Assembly: GCF_019039215.1 (NCBI RefSeq)
Contig: NZ_JAHNZZ010000003.1
Span: 37,305-101,304 of the forward strand
Direction: 5' to 3'
Length of the DNA: 64,000 bases
Origin: Bacillus sp. FJAT-29790
Lineage (GTDB): Bacteria > Bacillota > Bacilli > Bacillales > Cytobacillaceae
The notes beneath the pieces are model-generated. The model was not told the origin of the DNA. It was given only the letters and a program-made list of their open reading frames with translations, and searched no databases. The position numbers were made by a program, and so were the translations under genes. Shown piece by piece: positions 8,474-17,761 of this stretch (positions are counted from its first letter, which is position 1; each line of letters begins with the position of its first letter).

Positions 8474-10522
8474 TTATTCAGAATAGGTTTGAATCACATC
8501 AAAAATATCATTTTGATTATCCATATGAGCCATCAAATTAATCACTTTATTCATCTCAGCGATCTTCATCAACTGCAATAGTGCATTCAAATGTTGATTT
8601 TTATCTACTGCTGCGATGACTACTACAAAATGCACCTTACATTCATCATCAAATGAAAGACCATCTCTTATTCTTAATAAACTCATGCCTGTCGAATGAA
8701 CCCCATCTTCTGGACTAGCATGTGGAATAGCAATATTCATTCTTAAAACAATATGTGGGGACATATCTGGATACTGATTTTGCATCGTTTCAATATAACT
8801 CTCCGTAATGATCCCTTTGCTAAGCAATGGCTGGGATGCTATTTTAATCGCTTCTTGCCAGCTTTCGACTTGATCTCTCAAAACAATCGTTTCCGGGGTA
8901 ATAAAGTCAGACAAATTTTTATCTTGCTTCTGTTTCCTCTCATTTGACACTTGGAAAGAGAAATAATCTTGCAATGCTTTTTCCAGTGATTGCTTGTCTT
9001 CTATCTTTGCATGTTTTTCTATTAGATTAATGATTTGATCGATATTGACGATGGTAGAATTTAGCCCAAACAATCCTTGCATAACTCGCTGACGCAATTG
9101 TATTTTTTCAAAATCAGTAATAAATTGATCAACGATGAATAAATGTTTATCTGTTTGTAATGGAACTGGTGAAAAGACAATGTCGAAGTCTACATCCAAC
9201 TGTTCAAATTCCCTAATTGAAAACGCTTTGTAAAAGTAAAATTCCGGAAAAAGGTCACGCAATGTATTTTCCATTAACCTAGAGATCGATACACCATTTG
9301 GACAAACGACAATTGCCCTTTTCTTCACCGGAAGTGCTTCACCGCTGTTTATTAAATGGCCGCCAATAAAGATTGTGATAAACATAACTTCACTCTCTGG
9401 AATCTCACATCCCATGTATTCTTCAAATGGCTTGATTGATTTTTTCACCATATAATGAATCGCTTCGAATTCCTCGCTTACTTTCTCTAGCATTGTATAA
9501 TTCGTTGTTAAATGGTACTTGATTCGATAATAAGCAGGTTTCATATGTAATACTAACTTTTCTAGTAATACCTCTTTCTCTTTAAACGTTACAACAGCTT
9601 TTAACTCAAAAAGGTCCAGGCTTTCTCGCAATGACTTTTTTAATTGCGGCAGCTCTTTATCTGTTAAGAACTGGGATGATAATACGTTTGATGCGAGAAG
9701 CTGTAATGTAATAAACAAACGCTCGCGTTTAGGAATAATGCCCACATCTTGAATTAAGATTTCAGCCGCTTCAAACTCCTTCGTATCGGATAATGCTTCA
9801 TAATCGATATGATAAGATTCTGAAATCATTCGACCCTTCTTAATTCTTTTTAAAAGAACAGCAATAATATATGGTAACAGCCGAATCCTCTCGTCGATAA
9901 ACTTCAGATCCAGTCGCTTTTCAACTTCTTCCATCTGCAATTTGAGCTTTTCAATTTCTTCAATTGATATTTGCGCAAGCTGATGAATGTATGACTCACC
10001 TTTATAAATATCAAAAATATTACGTAATACATCGATTAATAGCCTTCTTTTATCCCACTCATTCCCAACAATGTCATATCCGTGCATTCGCGAATAAACG
10101 ATTTCCAACTTACAGTCGTTTACAACATTGTGAGCTAATTTCATATCCCTAAGCACCGTATTTTTACTCACATCTAATGCACTCGTAAAATGAATTAATG
10201 AAAGTTCTTCTTCACTGCTTAATAACATGAAAAGGATTAGCTGCACCCTTTCTTTTTCAGAGGGGATGTATTTAGCAGAAGAAGAGTACTCTTCTTTTTC
10301 AGCAAATAAATCAATTAAAAACGGGCTAATAATAATCTTACCGCCATTAGTCCTTTTAATTGCTGGATAATTATTATCTGCTAGCCAGTCGTTTATTTTT
10401 GTAAAACTATAGCTAATCTGTCTGCGGGATAAATTAAATTTGGCTTCTAGTTCTGTATTGGAAATTTCCGGATTACTTAATATCGCATTAAAGATTAAGC
10501 TGCTCCTTTCATCTAAATACAC
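8474..10522 (-). CDS. PRD-domain transcriptional activator with EIIB- and EIIA-like domains (MtlR/ManR/LicR type)
   Basis: 682 residues. Order of parts: N-terminal helix-turn-helix (about 1-70, TELEAKFNLSRRQISYSF) with a second one near 110-140 (ALDVSKNTVLRDMKLA); two PTS regulation domains (about 190-410); a galactitol-type EIIB-like domain with Cys in AIVVCPNGVSISR (about 430-510); and a C-terminal EIIA domain with the phospho-histidine in NIAIPHASPEDG. Such regulators are switched on or off by phosphorylation from HPr and the cognate EIIs, tying expression to substrate flux. It has no AAA+ domain, so it works with the housekeeping sigma. GTG start at 10522 with AGAGGTGA before it. It heads the polyol locus. 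Confidence 0.9.
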   Translation of the reverse strand: MYLDERSSLIFNAILSNPEISNTELEAKFNLSRRQISYSFTKINDWLADNNYPAIKRTNGGKIIISPFLIDLFAEKEEYSSSAKYIPSEKERVQLILFMLLSSEEELSLIHFTSALDVSKNTVLRDMKLAHNVVNDCKLEIVYSRMHGYDIVGNEWDKRRLLIDVLRNIFDIYKGESYIHQLAQISIEEIEKLKLQMEEVEKRLDLKFIDERIRLLPYIIAVLLKRIKKGRMISESYHIDYEALSDTKEFEAAEILIQDVGIIPKRERLFITLQLLASNVLSSQFLTDKELPQLKKSLRESLDLFELKAVVTFKEKEVLLEKLVLHMKPAYYRIKYHLTTNYTMLEKVSEEFEAIHYMVKKSIKPFEEYMGCEIPESEVMFITIFIGGHLINSGEALPVKKRAIVVCPNGVSISRLMENTLRDLFPEFYFYKAFSIREFEQLDVDFDIVFSPVPLQTDKHLFIVDQFITDFEKIQLRQRVMQGLFGLNSTIVNIDQIINLIEKHAKIEDKQSLEKALQDYFSFQVSNERKQKQDKNLSDFITPETIVLRDQVESWQEAIKIASQPLLSKGIITESYIETMQNQYPDMSPHIVLRMNIAIPHASPEDGVHSTGMSLLRIRDGLSFDDECKVHFVVVIAAVDKNQHLNALLQLMKIAEMNKVINLMAHMDNQNDIFDVIQTYSE

Positions 10523-10568
10523 GATTGTTCACCTCTTGCGTTCATTTTATCAGCAATCCTTATATATA

Positions 10569-10582
10569 TGGCTGCGTTTTCA
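10569..10582. promoter_or_regulatory. Possible CcpA cre site upstream of the polyol locus
   Basis: On the minus strand the sequence reads TGAAAACGCAGCCA, matching the first half of the cre consensus (TGAAANCGNTTTCA) and its final CA but not the middle of the second half. It overlaps a TATATA that could be the -10 of the regulator promoter, about 50 bases from the GTG start. Catabolite repression of a PTS polyol locus would be expected, but the match is partial. Confidence 0.25.
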
Positions 10583-10639
10583 TACCCAATTAGAGTTTAC
10601 CGATTGTTCAACTTGATGATTAGTTAATTGGCGTAACAA

Positions 10640-10676
10640 AAAAATAATCCTTATTCAGATGATAAGGATTATTTTT
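10640..10676. terminator. Bidirectional terminator downstream of the proline-racemase-family gene
   Basis: AAAAATAATCCTTAT (10640-10654) pairs with ATAAGGATTATTTTT (10662-10676) around a 7-base loop, with A and T runs on both sides. It ends the minus-strand transcript from 11.8 kb and insulates the regulator promoter. Confidence 0.85.
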
Positions 10677-10737
10677 ACGAGTATTTCCTATATGAATATG
10701 AAAATATTATACTATCAAATGCGCCTACCAAATAAAA

Positions 10738-11739
10738 TTAAGCCAATAAAAACCCTTGTTTTAGCGGATCTCTCGGATCAATAACAAATTGATGGAATCC
10801 TGTAATGAATGCATCCCCTGTGACTTTTGGGATAACAGCTTCATATTTGCCAACCTTAGTCAATGATAGCAGTTCTCCAATAAATTGCCCGTCAGTTATA
10901 CTCTCATGAACAAAGCTTCCACCTTCTTTTAGAACGCCACGTTCATAGAGAGCGGCAACCCTTGCGGCTGTACCTGAACCACACGGTGAGCGATCGACCT
11001 GTTTATCAGCAAAAATGGTTACATTTCGTAAGTCGGCATTGCTGCTATTAGGTTCGTCTGAAAAAATCACCCCGTAGATCCCTGATATATCCTCATTCGG
11101 ATGCTTCACTTCCATTTTGCTTTCAATGTAATGTTTAATTTTGTCACCCCATATTTGCAGGTTCCATAAATCATCGTAATTTACTTTTAATCCAACTTCT
11201 TTACTATTAACAATTGCATAAAAAGCGCCGCCATAAGAAATATCTGCATTAAACTCGTAGTCATCAATTTTAATCGAAACATCTTTTTTATAAACAAAAG
11301 AAGCTACATTTTCAAAGGAAACTGATTCTACTGCATTCCCGTTACATTTCGCATATGCAATTACTGGTCCGCACGGACAATCAATCGTTAATTTCTGGTT
11401 GTTATCTTTAACCTCGATCATGCCTGTTTCAATTGCCATAGTAACTACCGCTATTACACCATGGCCGCACATCGTACTCCAACCTTCATTATGCATAAAC
11501 AATACACCTAGATCAGCTTCAGGGCTTGCCGGTGGAGTAATAATACATCCGTACATGCCATGGTGCCCACGAGGCTCATACATAAGCACCTCTCGTAGAT
11601 GGTCCAAATGCTCCATACAGTATGCTCTTCTTTCTAATTGAGTGCTCCCTTTTATTTCTGGTAATCCTCCTGTAATAATACGTAAAGGTTCTCCCGATAC
11701 ATGCATATCAATTGTTGTATACATTTTACTAAAGTTCAT
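10738..11739 (-). CDS. Proline racemase / hydroxyproline 2-epimerase family enzyme (sigma-54 locus 1)
   Basis: 333 residues. These cofactor-free enzymes invert the alpha carbon of proline or hydroxyproline using two cysteines. Both are present: Cys91 in [10 protein letters not shown] and Cys253 in [13 protein letters not shown]. That favours a racemase or 4-hydroxyproline epimerase over trans-3-hydroxyproline dehydratase, where the second residue is usually threonine. The ATG at 11739 is preceded by GGGGGGG 7 bases away; an upstream in-frame start is less likely. It is transcribed alone from a near-perfect sigma-54 promoter at 11807-11823, next to the sigma-54 activator gene. Exact substrate is unknown. 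Confidence 0.9.
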   Translation of the reverse strand: MNFSKMYTTIDMHVSGEPLRIITGGLPEIKGSTQLERRAYCMEHLDHLREVLMYEPRGHHGMYGCIITPPASPEADLGVLFMHNEGWSTMCGHGVIAVVTMAIETGMIEVKDNNQKLTIDCPCGPVIAYAKCNGNAVESVSFENVASFVYKKDVSIKIDDYEFNADISYGGAFYAIVNSKEVGLKVNYDDLWNLQIWGDKIKHYIESKMEVKHPNEDISGIYGVIFSDEPNSSNADLRNVTIFADKQVDRSPCGSGTAARVAALYERGVLKEGGSFVHESITDGQFIGELLSLTKVGKYEAVIPKVTGDAFITGFHQFVIDPRDPLKQGFLLA

Positions 11740-11806
11740 TTTTTTACCCCCCCATTTACTGTTTTTCGATAACAATATTTTACTTTGAAAGATCTATTTT
11801 TAGTAA

Positions 11807-11823
11807 TGCAAATACTGTGCCAC
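11807..11823 (-). promoter_or_regulatory. Sigma-54 (-24/-12) promoter of the proline-racemase-family gene
   Basis: Minus strand: GTGGCAC-AGTAT-TTGCA, with GG (11821-11820) and GC (11809-11808) exactly 12 bases apart, one mismatch from the TTGGCAC-N5-TTGCA consensus. Start of transcription is expected near 11796, leaving about 57 bases of leader. TGTYTA half-sites at 11884-11911 lie 60-90 bases upstream. Confidence 0.85.
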
Positions 11824-11883
11824 TTTCTTAATACCTTTAATCTATTAATTTTCAATTTATATTTGTTCAACACCTTAAAAAGC

Positions 11884-11911
11884 TGTCTACTTTTGTTTAC
11901 ATAATTGTCTA
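11884..11911. promoter_or_regulatory. Candidate enhancer (UAS): clustered TGTYTA half-sites
   Basis: TGTCTA (11884-11889), TGTTTA (11894-11899) and TGTCTA (11906-11911) read on the plus strand, opposite to the promoter at 11807-11823. The same half-sites recur upstream of the promoters at 13612 and 18953 in the same orientation relative to each promoter, so they are candidate binding sites for the activator at 12072-13454. Confidence 0.5.
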
Positions 11912-11961
11912 CTTTGTATATTTCTTTCACAACATTGCTGTTCGAGGGAAATTTCAGCTCA

Positions 11962-11996
11962 AAAAAAACCAAGTGCTGCTTCGCCCTTGGTTTTCA
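11962..11996 (-). terminator. Terminator of the sigma-54 activator gene
   Basis: AAAACCAAG pairs with CTTGGTTTT around an 11-base loop; the minus strand continues into a run of T (complement of A at 11961-11968). It lies about 75 bases after the activator stop. Confidence 0.8.
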
Positions 11997-12071
11997 ATTT
12001 AATATCTTTTTTTGTCACTAACCTTGTAGCAGATTCAAAATGTCCTGATACACTCAGATTTTTTTTTGATT

Positions 12072-13454
12072 TTATAATTGAATTCCAAACCTTTTTATTT
12101 TCTTGTACAAGGTTGCTCGTGAAATTCCTAATTCTTTTGCTGTAATACTTTTATTTCCATATGTATTGCGGAGAACTTGGATAATTCTCTCCTTTTCTAA
12201 CTGTTCTCTCTCATCAATGAGTGAAAGAGGTGTTGAATCGATTGGCTTATTAAGTGAGCTTATTTGAGGTAAAGCATCGGCAACATCTGCGGTTGAAATA
12301 TCACTTCGATCGTTTATCACAAAAAGTCTTTCTAACAGATTATGAAGCTCCCTGATATTACCAGGCCAGTGGTAACTGCATAGTAAATTCAAAGCATCTT
12401 GGCTAATGGCAGGAGCAGGTCTGTTATATCTTAGGGATAGCTCCTTAAAATGATCATCAACTAATTCTGGAATATCTCGTACCCGCTCCTTTAGTGGCGG
12501 AATTTGAATCGAAAATACATTCAAACGATAAAATAAGTCCGAACGGAAGGTTCCATTTGCTACCATATCCTCAAGTATTCGGTTCGTGGCGGCTACAATT
12601 CTAATATTAACTTTTTTCGGTTTTTGTCCGCCAATTCGATATATTTCTTTTTCTTGTAATGCCCTTAATAGTTTCACTTGCATTTCGAGGGGAAGTTCAC
12701 CTACTTCATCCAAGAATAAGGTACCTCCATCCGCTAATTCCATTTTTCCAGGTTTGCCCGCCTTTGATGCTCCTGTATATGCGCCCGCTTCATAGCCAAA
12801 TAATTCGCTTTCAAACAATGCTTGGGGAATAGCGCCGCAGTTTACCGGGATAAATGGTTTTTCACGGCGTAAACTCTCTTCATGGACAGCTTGAGCAAAA
12901 AGTTCTTTGCCAACGCCACTTTCCCCGACAATAAGGACAGTTGCATCCGATTTCGCTACTTTTTTCGTAAGCAAAATAATGCGCTCAAGGCTTTTACTGT
13001 TTCCTTTCACCTTGTAAAATGGATCATCAAACTCTTTTTGCTTCATTTTTTGCTTTAATCGTTGAAGCTCGTTCGTTGTCGTCGACAATTTTTCATTCAA
13101 TATGATAGTAGCAGTAATATCTTTTTCAACTGACATCGAACCAATCAACCTATTTTGTTCATCAAAAATTGGGGTTGTACTTACTAATACATGCTTATCC
13201 GGCCTTGGCAGGTGATACACATCCCGAACTGGTGTAAGGCTTTTGAGGACTTTCAAATTCATAATATCTTCTTCTCGAAAAAACGCCCGAACATTCTTTC
13301 CAAGAATCTCTTCTTTTTTAATATGAAAGGTTTTCTCCGCTGCCTCGTTCCAATAAACCATTTCACCTTCTGTATTTACAATTGATATAGCTTCATCAAG
13401 GGATGATAATAAAGTATTTAATGTATGGGTAGCAAAATCACTGAATCGATTCAT
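12072..13454 (-). CDS. Sigma-54-dependent activator: PAS + AAA+ + Fis-type HTH (locus 1)
   Basis: 460 residues. Domains: PAS sensor (about 10-120, SIVNTEGEMVYWNEAAEKTF), short coiled linker, AAA+ ATPase (about 145-375) with Walker A GESGVGKE, Walker [13 protein letters not shown] and arginine-finger region FRSDLFYRLNVF, then a C-terminal helix-turn-helix (SITAKELGISRATLYKKIKR). It would bind enhancer DNA and drive sigma-54 (SigL) holoenzyme. The loop that touches sigma-54, normally GAFTGA, reads GAYTGA here. The PAS domain probably senses the substrate. No histidine-kinase receiver domain, so it is not a two-component regulator. Start ATG at 13454 has GAGGTGA upstream. Sigma-54 promoters lie on both sides of it. 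Confidence 0.94.
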   Translation of the reverse strand: MNRFSDFATHTLNTLLSSLDEAISIVNTEGEMVYWNEAAEKTFHIKKEEILGKNVRAFFREEDIMNLKVLKSLTPVRDVYHLPRPDKHVLVSTTPIFDEQNRLIGSMSVEKDITATIILNEKLSTTTNELQRLKQKMKQKEFDDPFYKVKGNSKSLERIILLTKKVAKSDATVLIVGESGVGKELFAQAVHEESLRREKPFIPVNCGAIPQALFESELFGYEAGAYTGASKAGKPGKMELADGGTLFLDEVGELPLEMQVKLLRALQEKEIYRIGGQKPKKVNIRIVAATNRILEDMVANGTFRSDLFYRLNVFSIQIPPLKERVRDIPELVDDHFKELSLRYNRPAPAISQDALNLLCSYHWPGNIRELHNLLERLFVINDRSDISTADVADALPQISSLNKPIDSTPLSLIDEREQLEKERIIQVLRNTYGNKSITAKELGISRATLYKKIKRFGIQL

Positions 13455-13510
13455 GAAGTCACCTCAAATAAATGATAAATCCGAAGACTGAGAATTTAAT
13501 ATAAAAATTT

Positions 13511-13527
13511 TAGACACTAACTAAACA
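13511..13527. promoter_or_regulatory. Candidate enhancer (UAS) half-sites upstream of the ABC operon
   Basis: TAGACA (13511-13516) and TAAACA (13522-13527), the complements of TGTCTA and TGTTTA, lie about 90-100 bases upstream of the -24 element at 13612. Read relative to the promoter they have the same orientation as the sites near 11.9 and 19.05 kb. Confidence 0.42.
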
Positions 13528-13563
13528 ATTATGTATTTAAAAGGATACACTTTTTAAGACATA

Positions 13564-13582
13564 CTGTAAATATATTTTACAG
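13564..13582. promoter_or_regulatory. Perfect palindrome upstream of the ABC operon promoter
   Basis: CTGTAAATATATTTTACAG: 7-base arms around TATAT, centred about 40 bases before the -24 element. It may be a second operator (for the activator or another factor); it is not repeated at the other two sigma-54 promoters of this locus. Confidence 0.35.
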
Positions 13583-13611
13583 AATAATACTAATATTCAA
13601 CATTATTAAAC

Positions 13612-13628
13612 TTGGCACAATATTTGCA
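13612..13628 (+). promoter_or_regulatory. Sigma-54 (-24/-12) promoter of the Pot-like ABC operon
   Basis: TTGGCAC-AATAT-TTGCA, a perfect match to the -24/-12 consensus, with GG at 13614-13615 and GC at 13626-13627 (12 bases apart). Transcription should start near 13639, about 100 bases before the ATP-binding-protein ATG. Confidence 0.9.
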
Positions 13629-13737
13629 AATATATTGATAGATGCTTTTTAGAATTGGGGGAATTATTAATTGATAACATATTTAATCCGATTGAGGATA
13701 AAAAACGAACCTGAAAAACATCCATGGGGGGATTTTC

Positions 13738-14826
13738 ATGTCACTTGAAGTTGAAGTTAAAAATGTTGAAAAAAATTATGGTAATTATAAAGCTCTTAAC
13801 TCCGTTTCACTCCATGTCAATAATGGGGAGTTTTTAACCATTTTAGGCCCGAGCGGCTCTGGTAAAACAACGCTTCTTAAAATTATTTCAGGTTTTGAAT
13901 TTCCCTCATCCGGGAGTGTATGGATAGGAAATAAAGAAGTGACAAATACTCCACCACACTTAAGAGGAATAGGAATGGTATTTCAAAATTATGCTTTGTT
14001 TCCTCATATGACTGTATATGAAAATATACAGTTCCCATTAAGCATGCGGAAGATACCGAAAAAAGAGGTTCATGAAAAGGTTCTACATGCATTAGAGCTT
14101 ATTCAATTATCAGATTTTAAAAATTACTATCCAGGTCAATTAAGCGGTGGACAAAAACAAAGAGTAGCATTAGCACGTGCGATCGTATTCGACCCTCCTG
14201 TCCTGCTGCTGGATGAACCTTTAGGTGCATTAGATAAACAGCTCCGAACACAAATGCAATTAGAGATAAAAAAATTACAGGAAAAGTTAAAGATTACAAC
14301 CATTTCGGTTACACATGATCAAGAAGAAGCATTAACGATGTCAACACGAATTTGCATCATAAACAAAGGCCAAATTGAACAGGTAGGAACTCCGATTGAA
14401 ATTTATGAGAATCCTGTTAATAGGTTCATAGCTAACTTTATAGGGGAAACAAACTTAATAGACGGACAAGTTATGGAAGTGACGAAGGATGAAGTACTTG
14501 TTAAAAGTAATCGAGGAGAATTAATCCGTATCATTCAGCCGAATCAAAATTTAAAACATAACCATAAAGCGACTTTAGCAATTCGTCCGGAAGTGATTAA
14601 TATAGATTCTTCTAATATCCCTGTGGAGAATCAATTTCATGGAGTTGTAAAAGAGGTTGTTTACATGGGGGACTCTGTTAGATGTAAAGTTTTAACAGAG
14701 AAAGGGGATTCGCTAAATATAAAAGTAAACTCTATGGAAAATTCGTCTATTCAAACAGGACAAAAATTACTGATCGGATGGGGAAAAAATAACGGTACGC
14801 TGTTAACGAGGGAGGAAGCAATATGA
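13738..14826 (+). CDS. ABC transporter ATP-binding protein, PotA-like
   Basis: 362 residues. Nucleotide-binding domain in the first 240 residues: Walker A GPSGSGKTT, Q-loop FQNYALFPH, signature LSGGQKQR, Walker B PVLLLDEPLGALD, switch histidine SVTHDQEEA. The last 120 residues form the TOBE domain seen in spermidine/putrescine, iron and related importers. It energises uptake through the two permeases encoded downstream. First gene of a four-gene operon behind a sigma-54 promoter; its TGA overlaps the next ATG (ATGA). RBS GGGGGG lies 7-8 bases before the ATG. The substrate is more likely a proline-type compound than a polyamine, judging by the neighbouring proline-racemase-family and enolase-family genes (inference). 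Confidence 0.93.
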   Translation: MSLEVEVKNVEKNYGNYKALNSVSLHVNNGEFLTILGPSGSGKTTLLKIISGFEFPSSGSVWIGNKEVTNTPPHLRGIGMVFQNYALFPHMTVYENIQFPLSMRKIPKKEVHEKVLHALELIQLSDFKNYYPGQLSGGQKQRVALARAIVFDPPVLLLDEPLGALDKQLRTQMQLEIKKLQEKLKITTISVTHDQEEALTMSTRICIINKGQIEQVGTPIEIYENPVNRFIANFIGETNLIDGQVMEVTKDEVLVKSNRGELIRIIQPNQNLKHNHKATLAIRPEVINIDSSNIPVENQFHGVVKEVVYMGDSVRCKVLTEKGDSLNIKVNSMENSSIQTGQKLLIGWGKNNGTLLTREEAI

Positions 14827-15881
14827 AAAAGAATTTTAAAAAGGCAATGTATGGGTTGGCAGCTTCATCTTTGTTATTTATATCTGGCTGCGGTGGATCA
14901 AGTACAAGTTCTTCAGACTCGGAATCGAAAAAACTTATCGTTGTAAGCTGGGGTGGCGATTACCAGCAAGCTCAAAAAGATGCCATATTTGATCCATATG
15001 TTAAAGAAACAGGAGTAAAGCTAATTGAAGATAGTCCAGTAGATATTGGAAAATTAAAGGCAATGGTTAAAAATAATAATGTCGAATGGGATGTTGTTGA
15101 TGTACTAGGTACAGATATACCTATCTTAGCTTCAGAAGGATTATTAGAACCCATCGATTATTCAATTGTAAATAAAAGTGAAATGTTAGATGGAACTGTC
15201 CAAGAATTTGCAGTGTCAGTCGATTTGTACGCAAATGTTTTATCTTATAACGAAGAAAATTTACCAAATGGAAAAGCTCCGGAAGATTGGAAAGACTTTT
15301 TTGATGAATCGAAATTTCCAGGGAGACGAGCGATGGAAAAAACACCGGTTCAAACATTAGAATTTGCATTAATGGCTGATGGGGTTGATCCTAAGGGTTT
15401 ATACCCGCTCGATGTTGATCGTGCATTCAATAAATTAGATACAATAAAAAAAGAGATTATTTGGTGGGACCAAAGAGCTCAGGTCATTCAACTACTTGCA
15501 GACAAAGAAGTCATACTAGCTGCAGCTCCTAATGGAAGAATTGCGGCGGCTGCAGAAAAAGGACAACCGTTGGCTTTTACTTTTAATCAAGGGATTTTGG
15601 ATCATGAAGCGTGGGTAGTACCTAAAGGAAGTAAAAATAAGGAAGAAGCGATGAAGTTTATTGCCTTCGCTTCCAAAGCAGAACAACAAGCTAACTTATT
15701 AAAAGTAATTCCATATGGACCAGCAAATAAAAACACATTTGAGTTAATGTCAGAGGACTACGCAATTAAATTACCTACTCATCCTGACAATGTTGATAAA
15801 CAAGTAATGGTAGATGCACAGTGGTGGTTTGAAAACTTTGATAAAGTGAATGATCGTTTTCAACAATGGTTACTTGAATAG
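14823..15881 (+). CDS. ABC transporter substrate-binding lipoprotein, PotD-like
   Basis: 352 residues. Lipoprotein signal: basic start MKKNFKK, hydrophobic core, and lipobox FISGC with Cys23, followed by a Ser-rich spacer. The mature part begins KLIVVSWGGDYQQAQ, a form common in family 1 polyamine/opine/iron-type binding proteins. It would capture the substrate outside the membrane and deliver it to the two permeases that follow. Overlaps the ATPase gene by four bases, so they are coupled. Binding specificity cannot be read from the sequence. Confidence 0.92.
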   Translation: MKKNFKKAMYGLAASSLLFISGCGGSSTSSSDSESKKLIVVSWGGDYQQAQKDAIFDPYVKETGVKLIEDSPVDIGKLKAMVKNNNVEWDVVDVLGTDIPILASEGLLEPIDYSIVNKSEMLDGTVQEFAVSVDLYANVLSYNEENLPNGKAPEDWKDFFDESKFPGRRAMEKTPVQTLEFALMADGVDPKGLYPLDVDRAFNKLDTIKKEIIWWDQRAQVIQLLADKEVILAAAPNGRIAAAAEKGQPLAFTFNQGILDHEAWVVPKGSKNKEEAMKFIAFASKAEQQANLLKVIPYGPANKNTFELMSEDYAIKLPTHPDNVDKQVMVDAQWWFENFDKVNDRFQQWLLE

Positions 15882-15937
15882 ATAGGTGGGGATGATTGTC
15901 CCCACTCTATTTATATATCAGGAAAGGGGAATTTGTT

Positions 15938-16831
15938 ATGGATTTTGAGCAAGTACCTAATAGATTATCAATCCCAAAACAGTTAGATGTTAAAAATAAC
16001 AAAAAAAAATTCGATAAAATCTGGTTACTAATGCTCCCAGCATTTTTGTTTTTACTAATCTTCCTCGTCTATCCATTATTAAAAATTTTTATTTATAGCC
16101 TGTTTGATCCATCCTTTACTTTTGAGCATTATAAGCGATTTTTTAATGAACCTGCTTACTTAAATGTTCTATGGTCAACCTTAAAAACAGGACTTTTAGT
16201 GACCGTGACCTGTATCTTATTAGGGTATCCTGTAGCGTATATGTTGGCTTCAGTAACAGATCGAGTCCGCAATATTTTATTTATTTTCGTATTGCTCCCT
16301 TTCTGGACTAGCTTTCTAGTTAGAACATATGCATGGATTGTTATTTTACAAAAGGAGGGAATATTGAATAAGATCCTTTTAAGCATAGGAATTATTAGTG
16401 AACCATTAAAAATGGTTCATAATACCCCTGGAGTAATTATTGGCCTAACGCATGTTCTGCTGCCTTTCATGATTTTACCCCTGTACAGTATCATGAAAAG
16501 TATTGATATGGATTTAGTTAAATCAGCCCAAAGCTTGGGGGCTTCACCGTTCAAATCATTTACTAGGATTTTTTTGCCTTTATCAATTCCCGGTATTGCT
16601 GCTGGTTCCATTCTTGTATTCATTATCTCAATTGGATATTATGTTACACCCGCTCTATTAGGTGGGGAAAAAGATACAATGATATCCCAGTTAATTGCAC
16701 AACAGATTAGCGGTCAATTAAATTGGGGATTCGGGTCAGCAATTGCCTTGATTTTATTATTACTAATATTACTTTTGTTATATGTATTTAATCGCTTTTT
16801 TAGTCTAAATAAAATGACAAACGGTTCTTAA
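15938..16831 (+). CDS. ABC transporter permease, PotB-like
   Basis: 297 residues from the ATG at 15938, which has GGAAAGGGG 8 bases upstream; the longer in-frame reading to 15896 has no ribosome site. About six membrane segments, the first at residues 25-48 (IWLLMLPAFLFLLIFLVYPL), and the permease EAA-type loop around SAQSLGASPFKSFTRIFLPLS that contacts the ATPase. Third gene of the sigma-54-driven importer operon. Confidence 0.92.
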   Translation: MDFEQVPNRLSIPKQLDVKNNKKKFDKIWLLMLPAFLFLLIFLVYPLLKIFIYSLFDPSFTFEHYKRFFNEPAYLNVLWSTLKTGLLVTVTCILLGYPVAYMLASVTDRVRNILFIFVLLPFWTSFLVRTYAWIVILQKEGILNKILLSIGIISEPLKMVHNTPGVIIGLTHVLLPFMILPLYSIMKSIDMDLVKSAQSLGASPFKSFTRIFLPLSIPGIAAGSILVFIISIGYYVTPALLGGEKDTMISQLIAQQISGQLNWGFGSAIALILLLLILLLLYVFNRFFSLNKMTNGS

Positions 16832-16845
16832 GGGGAGGGATTACC

Positions 16846-17640
16846 ATGGTTAACTGGCGGAAAAATCTGATCTATTCCTTTTCCATGCTTGTTTTACTAT
16901 TTTTGATGATACCAACGTTTATCGTCATTCCTATGTCTTTTAGCTCTTCTCAGTATTTGCAGTTTCCACCACCTGGCTATTCAACAAAGTGGTATGAAAA
17001 CTTTTTTAATAGCCCAACGTGGACGGAATCTTTTATTTTCAGCCTCAAAGTTGGATTCGCTACGATGATTTTGTCTACAGTTCTCGGGACACTTGCTTCA
17101 TTAGTTTTATCAAGAGTAAAGTCAAGGTGGACGAATTTCATTTACTATATCATTATGACACCAATGATCGTACCTTTAATTATCATTGCTGTAGCAATTT
17201 ACAGCTTTTTTGTACAAAGTAAACTACAGGGCTCATTTATTGGATTAGTCATCGCTCATACAGTGATTGCCCTTCCATATGTCGTTACAACAGTACTAGG
17301 ATCACTAAAAAGTTTTGATATTCAGTTAGAACAAGCGGCACAAAGTCTTGGTGCTCGTCCTTTCACTGCTTTTTTGAAAGTAACCGTTCCAATTATTTCT
17401 CCAGCCTTAATATCGGGTGCATTATTTGCGTTTATTGCTTCCTTTGATGAATTAATCGTTTCTATATTTGTATCAAGTGCCGAGTCAAAAACATTACCAG
17501 TGAGAATGTGGGAAGGTGTTCGACTTGAAATTGATCCAACTATTACTGCCATTTCATCGATATTAATTCTCATTTCTATTACCCTATTTGTATGCATGCA
17601 GCTATTACAGTATTTAAGTCGTAAAAAGGGAATTTCATAA
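16846..17640 (+). CDS. ABC transporter permease, PotC-like
   Basis: 264 residues, six hydrophobic segments, and the EAA loop EQAAQSLGARPFTAFLKVTVPIISP. It pairs with the preceding permease to form the channel. It begins 14 bases after the previous stop with GGGGAGGG upstream and is the last gene before the operon terminator. Confidence 0.92.
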   Translation: MVNWRKNLIYSFSMLVLLFLMIPTFIVIPMSFSSSQYLQFPPPGYSTKWYENFFNSPTWTESFIFSLKVGFATMILSTVLGTLASLVLSRVKSRWTNFIYYIIMTPMIVPLIIIAVAIYSFFVQSKLQGSFIGLVIAHTVIALPYVVTTVLGSLKSFDIQLEQAAQSLGARPFTAFLKVTVPIISPALISGALFAFIASFDELIVSIFVSSAESKTLPVRMWEGVRLEIDPTITAISSILILISITLFVCMQLLQYLSRKKGIS

Positions 17641-17682
17641 AGTTCATTCACTCTGTCTACCAGCTGGAGTTAAAATAATCAT

Positions 17683-17713
17683 AATCCCCGCTTATATTAA
17701 GAGCGGGGATTTT
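17683..17713 (+). terminator. Terminator between the ABC operon and the convergent enolase-family gene
   Basis: AATCCCCGCT (17683-17692) pairs with AGCGGGGATT (17702-17711), followed by TTTT. A strong GC stem; it probably works for both converging transcripts although the T run favours the plus strand. Confidence 0.87.
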
Positions 17714-17761
17714 CCATACAATCAATTTTTACAATATAAAAGCAACCACATAGTTATTTAA

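Noticed and set aside
10738..11739. Assignment as trans-3-hydroxyproline dehydratase
   Set aside because: That branch of the family normally has threonine at the second catalytic position; here it is Cys253, as in racemases and 4-hydroxyproline epimerases.
11748..11972. Minus-strand frame upstream of the proline-racemase-family gene
   Set aside because: It runs across the sigma-54 promoter and candidate enhancer; the peptide is low-complexity Lys/Asn/Val-rich without a start signal.
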